Shown here: piece after piece, positions 19,358-29,096 of the stretch
Layout: every line of letters begins with the position of its first letter
Numbering within the stretch: position 1 is the first letter of the stretch
DNA from: Paraburkholderia sp. FT54
GTDB taxonomy: Bacteria > Pseudomonadota > Gammaproteobacteria > Burkholderiales > Burkholderiaceae
NCBI RefSeq assembly: GCF_031585635.1
Contig: NZ_CP134196.1
Span: forward strand, 2,666,001-2,730,000
Direction: 5' to 3'
Length of the DNA stretch: 64,000 nt
Made by a program: the position numbers and the translations under genes
Notes under the pieces: model-generated
What the model saw: the letters and a program-made list of their open reading frames with translations, nothing else
The model's database searches: none
What the model was told of the DNA's origin: nothing

Positions 19358-20629
19358 ATGAACACTCCTCCACAACTTTCCCTGCCGTCCGGTCAGGCAG
19401 CGCACGGCCTCGATTACTCGGCGCGACATGAACGTTACTGGCGACGCAATCTGGCGGTATGCGTATTCGGCTCGTTCACGACGCTCGTCAGCCTGAGCAT
19501 GCTGCTGCCGTTTTTGCCCATCTACGTCCAGCAACTCGGCGTGCCAACGCAGTCCGCCGTCATCCAGTGGTCGGGAATCGCGTTCGGCGCCACGTTTCTT
19601 GGAACCGCGATCACCGCGCCATTGTGGGGGCGCCTTGCCGATCGTTACGGCCGCAAGCCGATGCTGGTGCGCGCGGCCGTCGGCATGGCGGTGGTGATGT
19701 CGTTGATCGGGCTTGCGCACAACGTCCATCAACTCGTCGCCCTGCGCCTGATCGCGGGCCTCGTGGGCGGCTACTCGTCGGCGTCGACGGTGATGGTCGG
19801 CACGCAGGCACCGAAGGAGCGGGCAGGCTGGGCGCTCGGTGTGCTGTCGACGGGCGCGCTCGCCGGCAACCTGATCGGGCCGCTCGTCGGCGGTTTTTTG
19901 CCGGGCTGGCTCGGCATTCGCGGCACGTTCTTTGCCGGCGGCGCCATGATCGCGGTTGCCGCGTTGCTCACGATTTTCGTCGTCAAGGAAGATTTCAACC
20001 CGGCCGCCCATTCCAGATCACGTCCCGCCGAGCCTGCGCCGGCCAGCACGCATCGCAACAACTCTCCGGTGATCGCCGCGTTGCTGGTCACAGCGATGAT
20101 GGTGCTGCTCGCCAACATGTCGATCGAGCCGGTCATCACGGTCTATGTCGGCAGTCTCGGCGTGCCGTCGCTTCGTCTGGCGCGCGTGGCGGGTATGGTG
20201 ATGGCCTGTTCGGCTTTCGGCAGCATGCTGACGGCCGCGCGCCTGGGCGCGTTGGCCGATCGGATCGGCGGCTGGAACGTGATCGTCGCTTGCCTCGTGT
20301 CGACCGGTCTGGTGATGATTCCGCAGGCGTTCGTGCACGCGTGGTGGCAACTGGCCGGATTACGCGCGCTGATGGGCATGACGCTCGCCGGCCTTCTGCC
20401 TTCGATCGCAAAACTGGCCCGGCATGCGGTGCAAGAGCACAAGACCGGTCAGATGCTCGGTTACCTGCAATCGGCACAATTCAGCGGACAGGTCGTCGGT
20501 CCGATTATCGGCGGCGTGATCGCCGTCCATCTCGGCTTGCATGCCGTGTTTTTCGTCACCGGCTCGTTGCTGGTGGCGTGCGCCGCGCTCGCGCAGTGGG
20601 CGCGGACTCGTCAGCGCGTGGCTGTTTGA
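19358..20629 (+). CDS. MFS multidrug-type efflux transporter
   Basis: A 423-residue drug:H+ antiporter-like protein with 12 predicted membrane segments. The loop 2-3 motif GRLADRYGRKPML near residue 90 and the motif C-like region GVLSTGALAGNLIGPLVGGFL near residue 165 point to an exporter. An amphipathic N-terminus of about 30 residues precedes helix 1. The GGGAAG site lies 5 bases before the ATG. It lies 65 bases after the YjiJ-type gene and converges with pstS on the opposite strand, 17 bases apart. Substrate unknown. Confidence 0.83.
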   Translation: MNTPPQLSLPSGQAAHGLDYSARHERYWRRNLAVCVFGSFTTLVSLSMLLPFLPIYVQQLGVPTQSAVIQWSGIAFGATFLGTAITAPLWGRLADRYGRKPMLVRAAVGMAVVMSLIGLAHNVHQLVALRLIAGLVGGYSSASTVMVGTQAPKERAGWALGVLSTGALAGNLIGPLVGGFLPGWLGIRGTFFAGGAMIAVAALLTIFVVKEDFNPAAHSRSRPAEPAPASTHRNNSPVIAALLVTAMMVLLANMSIEPVITVYVGSLGVPSLRLARVAGMVMACSAFGSMLTAARLGALADRIGGWNVIVACLVSTGLVMIPQAFVHAWWQLAGLRALMGMTLAGLLPSIAKLARHAVQEHKTGQMLGYLQSAQFSGQVVGPIIGGVIAVHLGLHAVFFVTGSLLVACAALAQWARTRQRVAV

Positions 20630-20646
20630 TCGGAGAAACTGCCACG

Positions 20647-21693
20647 TCATTCGCCCGCGACTGTTCTACCCAACGGACTCTTTACCCTCGCGTGCAATTG
20701 CGTGCGAATCTCGCTCGCCACCGCCGGCGGCAGCGGGATATAATCCAGGTCCTCCGCGGCCTGGTCGCCGTTCGTCAGCGCCCAGTCCAGGAATCTCAGT
20801 GTTTCCTCGCCGCGCTCCGGTTTGTCCTGTGTGCTGTGAAGCAATATATACGTGGCACCGACAACCGGCCACGCGTTCGTGCCCGGTTCGTTGGTCAGGA
20901 TCGGAAAGAGCGATTTCGACCAATCGGCGCTCGCGGCGGCAGCCTTGAATGTCTCCTGTCCAGGTCGAACCGCGGCACCCGAGGCAGTTTGCATGGCCGC
21001 GTACGACATGTGATTCTGCTTCGTGAAATCCCACGCAACGTAGCCGATCGCGCCCGGCAGATGTTGTACGAAGGTCGCGACCCCTTCGTTGCCTCGTCCG
21101 CCTATTCCGCGCGGCCAGCGCACTGAAGTCCCCTCGCCGACTCTGCTCTTCCACTCAGGGTTGACCTGCGCGAGATAGTGCGTCCAGATCAGCGTGGTGC
21201 CCGAACCGTCAAGCCGACGGACCACAGCGATGGGCGTGTCGGGCAGCTTGATCGTGGGATTGATGGCGGCGATGGCCGGGGCATTCCAGCTAATGATCTT
21301 GCCCAGGTAGATATCCCCCAGCACACGCCCGGAGAGAATCAACTCACCGGGCTTGATGCCGGGAAGATTGACGACCGGCACGACGCCGCCGATCACCGTT
21401 GGAAACTGCAGCAGGCCATGCTTCGCAAGCTCGTCGTCGCTCAGCGGCGCGTCCGACCCGGCGAAATCGATCTGGCTGACCATGATTTCCTTTAGCCCTT
21501 CCGTCGACCCGACACCGCGATAGCTCACCGTGCCGCCGCCCGCGCGCTGGTATGCGGTGGCCCATTTCGTATAGATCGGCGCTGCAAAGGTGCTGCCGGC
21601 ACCGGTGATGTCGGCGCTGTACGCCGCGACCGTCAAAAAAGCGCCGGCCACACCCGCCAACAGTGTTTGTTTATAGCTCACGAAAGACCTCAC
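20647..21693 (-). CDS. PstS-like phosphate-binding protein (copy 1)
   Basis: A 348-residue periplasmic binding protein of the phosphate ABC system. A signal peptide (residues 1-27) precedes [17 protein letters not shown], the classical PstS phosphate-binding start. The later VVRRLDGSGTTLIW and GAIGYVAW motifs line the phosphate site. It is strongly similar along its full length to the second copy at 24506 (judged by eye, clearly more than half identical). No pstCAB or phoU genes occur in the window, so this copy either serves a distant Pst system or has another role. It lies at the left end of the phosphate/CHAD cluster. Confidence 0.85.
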   Translation of the reverse strand: MRSFVSYKQTLLAGVAGAFLTVAAYSADITGAGSTFAAPIYTKWATAYQRAGGGTVSYRGVGSTEGLKEIMVSQIDFAGSDAPLSDDELAKHGLLQFPTVIGGVVPVVNLPGIKPGELILSGRVLGDIYLGKIISWNAPAIAAINPTIKLPDTPIAVVRRLDGSGTTLIWTHYLAQVNPEWKSRVGEGTSVRWPRGIGGRGNEGVATFVQHLPGAIGYVAWDFTKQNHMSYAAMQTASGAAVRPGQETFKAAAASADWSKSLFPILTNEPGTNAWPVVGATYILLHSTQDKPERGEETLRFLDWALTNGDQAAEDLDYIPLPPAVASEIRTQLHARVKSPLGRTVAGE

Positions 21694-22147
21694 TCGGAAT
21701 TGTTGTCGAAGCTCATGAGGTGAAGCTCGCCGGTAACGACGCGTGGCGTGAAGAAACTATTTTCTGGCGGACTCTTTTACACTTTCTATTTCCACCAGTT
21801 TGCCGTCGCGCTGCGGTGTGCCAACTGAAAATCGCGCAAGCGCAGCGCTGAAAAAACCAACTTTCCTTATTACAGGACGACGAAGGTCGATAGGCAAATT
21901 GAATCGCTCTATCAACGCCGCATGGAAAACGACTCGCGATTCTGCTTCGCCATCCTGAACAGCATGACCTCTCCCTTCAAGCGAAGGTCCGTTGGATAGT
22001 CAGGTGAGAAGCCGCTTCGAGCACGGTTTCAATGCCCCAAAAATTTCTATGTTGTAGGATTCGTATCGCGGTTTGCTAAGCTACCTGATACGCGTCTTAC
22101 GTTCACCTCACTTCCGTGCGCTTTGGCGACTTACGTAACTTGAGCCG
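21694..22147. other. Divergent intergenic region between pstS copy 1 and the CHAD gene
   Basis: About 450 bases, more AT-rich than its neighbours, that must contain the promoters of both genes. I looked for paired GTCA half-sites 11 bases apart (Pho box) on both strands and did not find a convincing pair. Confidence 0.45.
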
Positions 22148-23104
22148 ATGAACTCCACACCCCACACGCGTGACGCCGCAACGGCATCGGCACAAGAGCG
22201 GACCTCGGACAATTCCGGCAAGCGAGGCGGAACGGTTTCGCCGGACATGTCGGCGGCGTTGGCTTTTTCGACGCTGGTCGCGCCAATGGCCACGCAAGTG
22301 GCGCAACGCATCGGCACCTTATGCGTGAATGCGGATCCGGAGAGTCCGCACAAACTGCGTGTCGTGCTGCGCCGTCTGCGTACGCTTTGGTGGGCTTACG
22401 CTCCGCTTATCGACAGATCGCAGGCAAGATGGCAGCGGCGCGAATTCAAGGCGCTAGCCGATTCCGCCGGACAGACGCGTGACTGGGATATCCTGAAACG
22501 CTTACTGGTCGAAGATCCGACGGTGCCGCACTCTTTTGCAGCGCTCATCGAAAGGGTCGATCTATTGCGCGGCGATGCGCTGTTGCATAGCCGCGCAACC
22601 ATCGCCGCAGCGAACGTCGAGTCGATGCTGACGCAGCGGATAGCGGGCGTGATGCTGCAACTCGATGCCTGCTCATGCGAAGAGCCGCTTGCGGTATTCG
22701 CCGCGAGCCGTGTTTCAACGGCGAAGAACGCGCTGCGAAAACGATTGAAGCGTGTGCTTAGCATGCGGGACGCCGGATACGCCGAGTTTCACGAGGTCCG
22801 AATCGCCGGGAAGAAGTTGCGCTATCTGCTGGAGTTTTTCGCACCTCTGCTCGATAGCGGGCACGAGATCGGCGTCGTAGAGCTCACACAATTGCAGGAC
22901 GAACTAGGAAATCTCAACGATATTGTTTCGAGCGAAGCGCTACTGTTGGCGCATGCGGTTCGGCTCGGCGAGCGCGACGTTGTAGACAATGCAATCGCGT
23001 ATCTGAGGCATTGCCAAGGCCAGCACATGCAACGCGTCGATGTACAGTTACGCGCACTCAGCGAGAAGCTCGCGGCCGAGCGACCCGGCTTTGACATGAA
23101 CTGA
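22148..23104 (+). CDS. CHAD domain protein
   Basis: A 318-residue protein with a CHAD domain (conserved histidine alpha-helical). Residues about 60-80 read PHKLRVVLRRLRTLW and residues about 218-238 read FHEVRIAGKKLRYLLEFF, the two internal half-repeats with the conserved histidines and basic residues. CHAD domains are known to bind inorganic polyphosphate through these basic faces, and some accompany CYTH triphosphate-tunnel enzymes; there is no CYTH domain here. The first 40 residues are polar and probably disordered. Its position between two phosphate-binding proteins and a metal transporter supports a phosphate or polyphosphate role, which is inference. Confidence 0.85.
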   Translation: MNSTPHTRDAATASAQERTSDNSGKRGGTVSPDMSAALAFSTLVAPMATQVAQRIGTLCVNADPESPHKLRVVLRRLRTLWWAYAPLIDRSQARWQRREFKALADSAGQTRDWDILKRLLVEDPTVPHSFAALIERVDLLRGDALLHSRATIAAANVESMLTQRIAGVMLQLDACSCEEPLAVFAASRVSTAKNALRKRLKRVLSMRDAGYAEFHEVRIAGKKLRYLLEFFAPLLDSGHEIGVVELTQLQDELGNLNDIVSSEALLLAHAVRLGERDVVDNAIAYLRHCQGQHMQRVDVQLRALSEKLAAERPGFDMN

Positions 23105-23157
23105 CGATATGGCATGCACAGCCACTGACGATCAGGTCTGATGCAACGTCCCGTGCC

Positions 23158-24195
23158 CTATCGTTCCTTGCGCCGACGAAATGCCCACCATCCCGCGAGT
23201 CCCGTGAATCCGGCGACGAGTAACACCATCACCCAAAAGCCGTGACGGTTTTCAGCAAGCGGAATGCCCCCCACATTCATGCCGAAAAAGCCCGCGACGA
23301 TATTGATCGGCATAGCCAGCACCGTCACCAGCGTCAGCGTAAACAGCGTGCGGTTGTTCTGCTCTTCAAGCCGGGAAATGATTTCCTCCTGCAGCAGTCT
23401 GACCCGTTCGATCAACCCAGCCACGTCCGAGAGCACCACGGAAAATTCTTCCGTTGATTCACGCAGGTCCTGTACGTCCTCTGAATGCAGCCAGCGCGGC
23501 GGCCTTGCCAACAGACGAAAGATCGCGCCGGGCTCCGGCGCCCGCATGCGCTGCAAGCGCGTCAGCATACGGCGCATCGCGCCCAGATCGATCCGGTTCT
23601 GCGTCGGCCGCTGCGACAGGAAGCGGTCCTCGATCCGGTCGACGTCAGCGCTGGTTCGCCGGACGATCTGCACGAGCAGATCCGCCTGGTCGCGCATCAG
23701 ATGAACCAGCAATTCCGCTGGAGACCTGAATACCTCGCCTTCCCGAACAGATGCGCGCAATCGGTCCACCGAACGCAGCGGCTTGAGGCGCGCGGTCACG
23801 ATGATCCGCTGATTCGCGTAGATCCACAGGGTCGCGATCTCCGAGGGAATGAACTCGAGATTGAACATGACGTCGTTCACGACCGCGCGTAGCGCGCCGT
23901 CCGCATGTTCGATACGCGTGGAGTGCGAGCCTTCACGCAATGCGTCGAAGAAAGTCTCGGGCAAATCGAGCTGGGCCCGCATCCAACGCTCACTGGCACT
24001 ATGCGCCAGATTGAAGTGGAGCCAGAGAAACTCGCTGCCTTCCCTCGCTGGGCCGTTTGCGTCGTGGACCTGGAGCCATTCGACGACTTCATCGGCGTCG
24101 ATGGATCTTCCCGCGCGAGTCGAAGAAAAGACAAAGCCGCAGACCATGCCGGACGAATCCGCGCCGTAGGTTTGCAGTAGCAGATCAGATTTCAT
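23158..24195 (-). CDS. zntB: CorA/ZntB-type divalent metal transporter
   Basis: A 345-residue 2-TM-GxN family transporter with a large cytoplasmic N-terminal domain and two C-terminal membrane segments (residues about 280-300 and 315-335). The pore motif GMN followed by VGGIP sits between them; the VGGIP continuation is typical of ZntB rather than classical CorA (YGMNF). The long coiled region before TM1 (VAGLIERVRLLQEEIISRLEEQNNRTLF) matches the funnel helix. It would move Zn2+ or Mg2+ across the inner membrane. It is convergent with the CHAD gene, 53 bases apart. Ion choice is uncertain. Confidence 0.8.
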   Translation of the reverse strand: MKSDLLLQTYGADSSGMVCGFVFSSTRAGRSIDADEVVEWLQVHDANGPAREGSEFLWLHFNLAHSASERWMRAQLDLPETFFDALREGSHSTRIEHADGALRAVVNDVMFNLEFIPSEIATLWIYANQRIIVTARLKPLRSVDRLRASVREGEVFRSPAELLVHLMRDQADLLVQIVRRTSADVDRIEDRFLSQRPTQNRIDLGAMRRMLTRLQRMRAPEPGAIFRLLARPPRWLHSEDVQDLRESTEEFSVVLSDVAGLIERVRLLQEEIISRLEEQNNRTLFTLTLVTVLAMPINIVAGFFGMNVGGIPLAENRHGFWVMVLLVAGFTGLAGWWAFRRRKER

Positions 24196-24428
24196 AGGTC
24201 ATTCAGCGTTTGCTTCCCGTCCGGGATTGGCCTATCCGGCAATTTGCCGGCCGACAATCAGAACCTTGGCGATCGCCATGCGATTCCAACCTCAGGCACC
24301 GCACAGATTGAAATGGAATCAAAGGCCTGAGCATATCGCGGCCGATCAAAAGAAGGTTAACCCGCCAGTTTTCACGACGTCGACTTAGCGAACGCTTAAG
24401 GTTCGACAACCTGATCAATTAATTTGAG

Positions 24429-24446
24429 TAGTCACAAGAACGTCAT
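24429..24446 (+). promoter_or_regulatory. Possible Pho box upstream of pstS copy 2
   Basis: Two GTCA half-sites 11 bases apart (TAGTCAC, AAGA, ACGTCAT) fit the direct-repeat spacing of PhoB boxes (CTGTCAT-N4-CTGTCAY), though the first two bases of each half are off consensus. It lies 60 bases before the proposed start. Confidence 0.35.
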
Positions 24447-24505
24447 ATTTCACCCTTAAGTTGCAGCCCATTGAAGGCGACAGCATCGCCATGAGGAGTC
24501 TTGCC

Positions 24506-25531
24506 ATGAATCTCAAGCAACTTACGCTGATTGCGTGCGCGCTGTGTGCCAGCGCGGCACACGCCGCCGATATCACCGGCGCGGGCAGCACCTTTGCCGC
24601 GCCGATCTATACGAAATGGGCCGACGCTTATCAAAAGACGGGCGGCGGCAAGGTCAACTATCAGGGCATCGGTTCGTCGGGCGGCATCAAGCAGATCATC
24701 GCGAAGACCGTGGATTTCGCCGGCTCGGACGCTCCGATGAAAGACGACGAACTGGCCAAGAACGGGCTGTTCCAGTTCCCGACGGTGGTTGGCGGTGTGG
24801 TGCCGGCAATCAACGTGCCGGGTGTGAAGCCTGGCGAACTGGTGTTGTCGGGTGAAGTGCTCGGCGGCATCTATCTTGGCAAGATCAAGAAGTGGAACGA
24901 TCCGGCGATCGTCGCGCTGAACCCGAAAATCAAGCTGCCGGATACGGACATCGCAGTGGTTCGCCGTGCCGATGGTTCGGGTACGAGTTTCATCTGGACA
25001 AACTACCTGTCCAAGGTGAGCCCGGACTGGAAGTCGAAAGTGGGCGAAGGCGCGACGGTGAATTGGCCGACGGGCACGGGCGGCAAAGGTAACGACGGCG
25101 TTGCGGCCTTCGTGCAGCGTCTGCCGGGCGCGATCGGCTATGTCGAGTGGGCCTATGCGAAGCAGAACCACATGACCTATGCCGCGCTGAAAAATGCGGC
25201 GGGTACGGTGGTCGAGCCGACCACCGACAGCTTCAAGGCAGCCGCAGCAGGCGCGGACTGGTCGAAATCGTTCTACCAGATCCTGACGAACGAGCCGGGC
25301 AAGAACGCGTGGCCCGTGGTCGGCGCGACGTTCGTGCTGTTACATACAACGCAGGACAAAGCGCCGCAAGGCGCCGAAACGCTGAAGTTCTTTGATTGGG
25401 CGTTCAAGAACGGCAGCAAGGCGGCCGACGATCTCGACTACATTTCGCTGCCGGAATCCGTGACGGCTGAAATCCGCTCGCAATGGAAACAGAAGGTGAA
25501 GGACGCGTCGGGCAAACCAGTCGCGCCTTAA
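24506..25531 (+). CDS. pstS: PstS-like phosphate-binding protein (copy 2)
   Basis: A 341-residue periplasmic phosphate-binding protein. The signal peptide is residues 1-22 ([20 protein letters not shown] then ADITGAG). The phosphate site motifs [22 protein letters not shown] and [16 protein letters not shown] are all present. Of three in-frame ATGs (24461, 24491, 24506) the last is chosen because AGGAG lies 7 bases before it and it gives a clean signal peptide. No pstCAB follows; a hairpin terminator and a convergent gene come next. It is a close paralogue of the 20647-21693 gene, in the opposite orientation. Confidence 0.9.
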   Translation: MNLKQLTLIACALCASAAHAADITGAGSTFAAPIYTKWADAYQKTGGGKVNYQGIGSSGGIKQIIAKTVDFAGSDAPMKDDELAKNGLFQFPTVVGGVVPAINVPGVKPGELVLSGEVLGGIYLGKIKKWNDPAIVALNPKIKLPDTDIAVVRRADGSGTSFIWTNYLSKVSPDWKSKVGEGATVNWPTGTGGKGNDGVAAFVQRLPGAIGYVEWAYAKQNHMTYAALKNAAGTVVEPTTDSFKAAAAGADWSKSFYQILTNEPGKNAWPVVGATFVLLHTTQDKAPQGAETLKFFDWAFKNGSKAADDLDYISLPESVTAEIRSQWKQKVKDASGKPVAP

Positions 25532-25546
25532 GCGTCGGATTCATGG

Positions 25547-25574
25547 GGCACGCGTCGCAGGCGCGTGCCTTTCT
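25547..25574 (+). terminator. Terminator after pstS copy 2
   Basis: An 8-bp stem (GGCACGCG at 25547-25554 with CGCGTGCC at 25562-25569) with a 7-base loop and a short TTTCT run. Confidence 0.55.
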
Positions 25575-25603
25575 CCACCACGCGTCCGACCGGGCGGCAC
25601 ATG

Positions 25604-28453
25604 TCAGGTCGCGACCTTCGACATGACCGCCGTCGCCGGGTCGTAACGGTAGCCCTTCTGCGCGAGTTGATGCGTCATCGTGGCAGCGATCAGTTTTTGC
25701 TGCATCTCCCTGGAGATCAATTCGTGATCCGGCTTGAGCCGCTCGAGCTCGGATGAAAGCCGCCTCACGAGCGCCACCTCGCCGGTGCTGCGTGCGTCGA
25801 TGAACAAGATTTTCTCGCTTGCGAGACCCAACCGCTGTTTGAGGTCCTTGGCGTGCGCGACCCATTGTTCGGCCGTCGCGCGAAGCTCGCCCATGGCCTT
25901 TGCATGGGCTTTGGCTTGCGCCGACACTTGACGTTGCAACGCCGCGACTTCCTCCGCGCCGTCAGGTTCGTCGGCTCCGCCTGCTGACTGCTGGGCGCGC
26001 TGAGTGTGTTGCGCAATGGCTGCGGCTTGCGCCGCGACGCGCTGCTCCAACTGCGCGACATGACGTTCGGCGACCTCTGCTCGCTCCCTCACGGCGACCG
26101 CATCCTGCGACAGTCGAGCCAGGTTGGCGCTGGCCAGTGTCTTCGCCTCGGTCACGGCGCTGACCTGCTCCCGCGTCTCTTCCAGTTCGCGCATGACGCG
26201 CTGCAATTCGGTGAGATGAGCCGACGATTCGTCGGCCCGCGCCACGGCGTTCTCGCGCTCTGCTGTCAACGCGGCGCGTGCCTGCTCCAGTTCAGCTTCC
26301 AGCGCGTTTAAGCGGGCGAGGTTTTCGTTTGCCTGCGCCTCGGCGGCTTTTGCGTGCAACGAGGCCGCGTCCAGCTCCGCCGACATGCGTGTCGCCTCTT
26401 CCTGCCTGGCTTGATGGGCGCTCTTCAATGTCGCGATCTGCTGCTGGGCTTGATCGCGTTCCTCAGTGGCTCGCGCTATTTCGTCGTCCTTGCCTGATAT
26501 CGCCGCGGCCAACTCCGCTCGTGCCTTGCGTTCTTCGTCGAGCAGAGCCGTCATGGCTTGCTGGTCGGCAGCTTGCGACGCCGCACGCTGCACGAGTTCT
26601 GCCACGCGTGCTTCGGCTGCTTGCGCGCGCGACGTGGCCGCGCTCAACTCATCGGACAGTCGCGTCGCTTCTTCTGACTTCGCCCGATGGGCGTCGCGCA
26701 ATGTGGCGAACTGCTGTCGCGTCTGATCGTGCTCCTGAGTGACTCGCGTCACATCATCATTCCTGGCTGAGGCAACCGCGGTCAACTCTTCGCGTGCTTT
26801 GCGTTCTTCCTCCAGCAACGCGTGCGTCGCTGTCAGATTAGCGTGATCCACCGATGCGCGCTGCTCGAGTTCTTCTACACGTGCCTCCGCTGTTTGCGCG
26901 CGTGAGGTCGCCGCGTTCGCTTCCTGTGACCAGCGTGTCGCCTCTTGCGAGCTAGCCTGATAAGCGACGTCCAACGTTGCGACTTGCTGCAGCGCCTGGT
27001 CGCGCTCCTGAGTGACTCGCGTCAATTCGTCGTTCTTGCTGGAGACGACCGAAGCCAACTCCGCGCGTGCCTTGCGTTCCTCTGCGAGCGACGCCTGCGT
27101 GGCTCCCAGGCTGGCATCTTGCGACGACACACGCTGCGTGAGTTCTTGCACGCGCGCCTCTGCGGTTTGCGCACGTGACGAAGCAGCACTCTCCTCTTGC
27201 GACTTGGCCTCATAAGCGTAGCGCAGCGACGTGATCTCCTGCAGCGCAAGGTCGCGCTCCTGGGCGACCCGCGTCATTTCATCGTTCGTGACGGAAACGA
27301 TCGAAGCCAGTTCCTCGCGTGCTTTGCGTTCTTCAGCAAGCGATACCTTTGCGGCTTCGAGGCTGGCATCTTGCGACGACACCCGCTGCGCGAGTTCCTC
27401 CACGCGCGCCTCTGCGGCTTGCGCACGTGACGAAGCGGCGCTTGCCTCCTGCGACCATTGTGCGACTTCTTGCGACTTCGCCTCGTAGGCGTCGCGCAAG
27501 GTGGCGATCTCCTGCTGAGCCTGATCACACGCCTGCGTGACTCGCGTCACCTCATCGCTCTTGCTCGAGACAACCGCGACCAACTCTGCGCGCGCCTTGC
27601 GTTCCTCATCGAGCAACGCGTTCGACGCTTTCAGATTGGCCTGGTCCACCGTCGCACGCTGCACGAATTCCTCGATGCGTGCCTCCGCCGCTCCAGCACG
27701 CGACGTGGCCGCGCTTGCCTCTTGCGACCATCGCGTCGCTTCTTCTGTCTTTGCCTGACAGGCATCGCTCAACGTTGCAATCTCGTGGCGCGCCTGATCG
27801 CGCTCCTGAATGACCTGAGCGACTTCGTCGTTTTTGCCCGCGAGAGCGGTGGCCAACTCTTCGCGCGCGAGCCGTTCCTCGTCGAGCGAGGCCTTCATAG
27901 CCTCCAGATCGGCGTCATGCGCGGACGCACGCTGCACCAGTTCCTCGGCGTGAGTTTCAGCCGCTTCAGCGCGGCCGGTGGCGGTCGCGAGTTCCGCTTC
28001 AAGGCGTAGGGCGGCACTTTCCGAGGCACTCAACGCGTCCGTCAGGGCGCCAAGACGATTGCGCCCCGTTTCGATTTCATCAATCGTCTTTTGATACTCG
28101 GCGAGCGCTTCGTCCCGTTCCGCGAGGGCCGCTTCGAGGTCCTGGTTCACCGCCGCGAGACGCTGACTGAACGCCTTCTCCGCATCGTGTTGGGACGCCG
28201 CCCAAATCCGATCCGCGGCACTGATCACAGTTTCGGCGAGGCCCTCCGGCAATCCGGGCTGGGCCTGCACTTGCGGCGTTTCGGCCTGCCGCGCTTCGCG
28301 CCAGCGTTGCAAGGCCGCGACTATCGCTACCAGCGACCCCCCGCGAACCTCTTTCCAGATTGTCACTGGCGACACTCTTCTGCCTTCTTCGACCATGCGA
28401 TCGGCGATTGCCGCGATCTGTTCATCGGTGAACGTGTCTGCGTCCGTGGACAT
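25604..28453 (-). CDS. KfrA-like DNA-binding coiled-coil protein
   Basis: A 949-residue protein. Residues about 1-110 resemble the KfrA N-terminal DNA-binding domain: FTDEQIAAIADRMVEEGRRVSPVTIWKEVRGG is an HTH-like start and is followed by LQRWREAR. The rest is nearly continuous coiled coil rich in Ala, Glu, Gln and Arg. It includes six tandem repeats (26345-27961) and ends with KPDHELISREMQQKLIAATMTHQL. KfrA proteins are plasmid partition-accessory regulators, so a chromosomal copy of this size is unusual. GAGG before the ATG at 28453 supports that start over 28471. It stands alone between pstS and an XRE-cupin gene. A role in nucleoid organisation or segregation is inference. Confidence 0.8.
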   Translation of the reverse strand: MSTDADTFTDEQIAAIADRMVEEGRRVSPVTIWKEVRGGSLVAIVAALQRWREARQAETPQVQAQPGLPEGLAETVISAADRIWAASQHDAEKAFSQRLAAVNQDLEAALAERDEALAEYQKTIDEIETGRNRLGALTDALSASESAALRLEAELATATGRAEAAETHAEELVQRASAHDADLEAMKASLDEERLAREELATALAGKNDEVAQVIQERDQARHEIATLSDACQAKTEEATRWSQEASAATSRAGAAEARIEEFVQRATVDQANLKASNALLDEERKARAELVAVVSSKSDEVTRVTQACDQAQQEIATLRDAYEAKSQEVAQWSQEASAASSRAQAAEARVEELAQRVSSQDASLEAAKVSLAEERKAREELASIVSVTNDEMTRVAQERDLALQEITSLRYAYEAKSQEESAASSRAQTAEARVQELTQRVSSQDASLGATQASLAEERKARAELASVVSSKNDELTRVTQERDQALQQVATLDVAYQASSQEATRWSQEANAATSRAQTAEARVEELEQRASVDHANLTATHALLEEERKAREELTAVASARNDDVTRVTQEHDQTRQQFATLRDAHRAKSEEATRLSDELSAATSRAQAAEARVAELVQRAASQAADQQAMTALLDEERKARAELAAAISGKDDEIARATEERDQAQQQIATLKSAHQARQEEATRMSAELDAASLHAKAAEAQANENLARLNALEAELEQARAALTAERENAVARADESSAHLTELQRVMRELEETREQVSAVTEAKTLASANLARLSQDAVAVRERAEVAERHVAQLEQRVAAQAAAIAQHTQRAQQSAGGADEPDGAEEVAALQRQVSAQAKAHAKAMGELRATAEQWVAHAKDLKQRLGLASEKILFIDARSTGEVALVRRLSSELERLKPDHELISREMQQKLIAATMTHQLAQKGYRYDPATAVMSKVAT
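26345..27961 (-). repeat. Six tandem protein repeats in the coiled coil
   Basis: Each unit begins AEARVEEL or a close variant, continues with LDEERKARAEL, a V-S-(K/N)-N-D-E core and ERDQA-Q-IATL, then ends near SRAQ(A/T). Five units are 91 residues and the third is 84. Both lengths are whole heptad multiples (13 and 12), so the coiled-coil register is kept. A few neighbouring units are close at the DNA level as well, which suggests amplification by unequal exchange. Confidence 0.85.
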
Positions 28454-29096
28454 ATGCGCCTCAAGAATCAATGTAACGGGGCGAAAGGTTAAATTTTCAA
28501 TACGTTACTACGTCTGCGGACGTCCGGCGACGTTCGGGATTCAAGCCAAATGACAGCTAACAGGATGCGCACGGATATTAGGGCCTAACGGTCTTCTCGA
28601 ATGCATGGAACAAAGGACCATAAGACAGCTATATCGTCGCGGATCGCTCGCGCATGAGGGGAACCGGCGAGTCCACCAGCAAACTCTTCGCGCAGCACGC
28701 TGGCGAGAACCTCGCATCAGTTGCAGGTCGTTCAAGTTGCCCACGTTTGGGCTAGTTCAAAGGAGGCCTTCCTTCCAAAGCCGATGCGATTATCAGGCTC
28801 GGCATATAAAACAAGACTTGCAACCTAAGTTAATCATTGGGCCGGCCAAAGCAGCGTCGCTGCCGTCATACGCCGAAGACTAAAGTTTCCAATGAGAAAA
28901 ACGCGCGGACATCCACACGCTTCGATCCTGCCAATCCGCCCCGTCGCTCAAGCCAAGCGCGACCGCTGAAAGCGCCACCGACGCCCCCCGCCGCCAACAC
29001 CCGACCCTGCCTGCGAAAACGTACCCGTCGCCCTAAATGTTATTATCGGAAACAACCCCGTCTCCTCCAAAGCGCGCATTCGAAGCATCAAGCCCC
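28454..29096. other. Gene-free interval
   Basis: About 640 bases between the divergent kfrA-like and XRE-cupin genes. Short frames on both strands lack ribosome-binding sites and protein-like composition. AT-rich patches at about 28480-28515 and 28800-28850 are the likely promoters. No repeat or RNA gene was recognised. Confidence 0.45.

Noticed and set aside
19459..21126. A 555-residue frame on + overlapping the MFS gene and pstS
   Set aside because: Arg-rich composition without motifs; the MFS frame (19358-20629) and pstS (-) explain the region fully.
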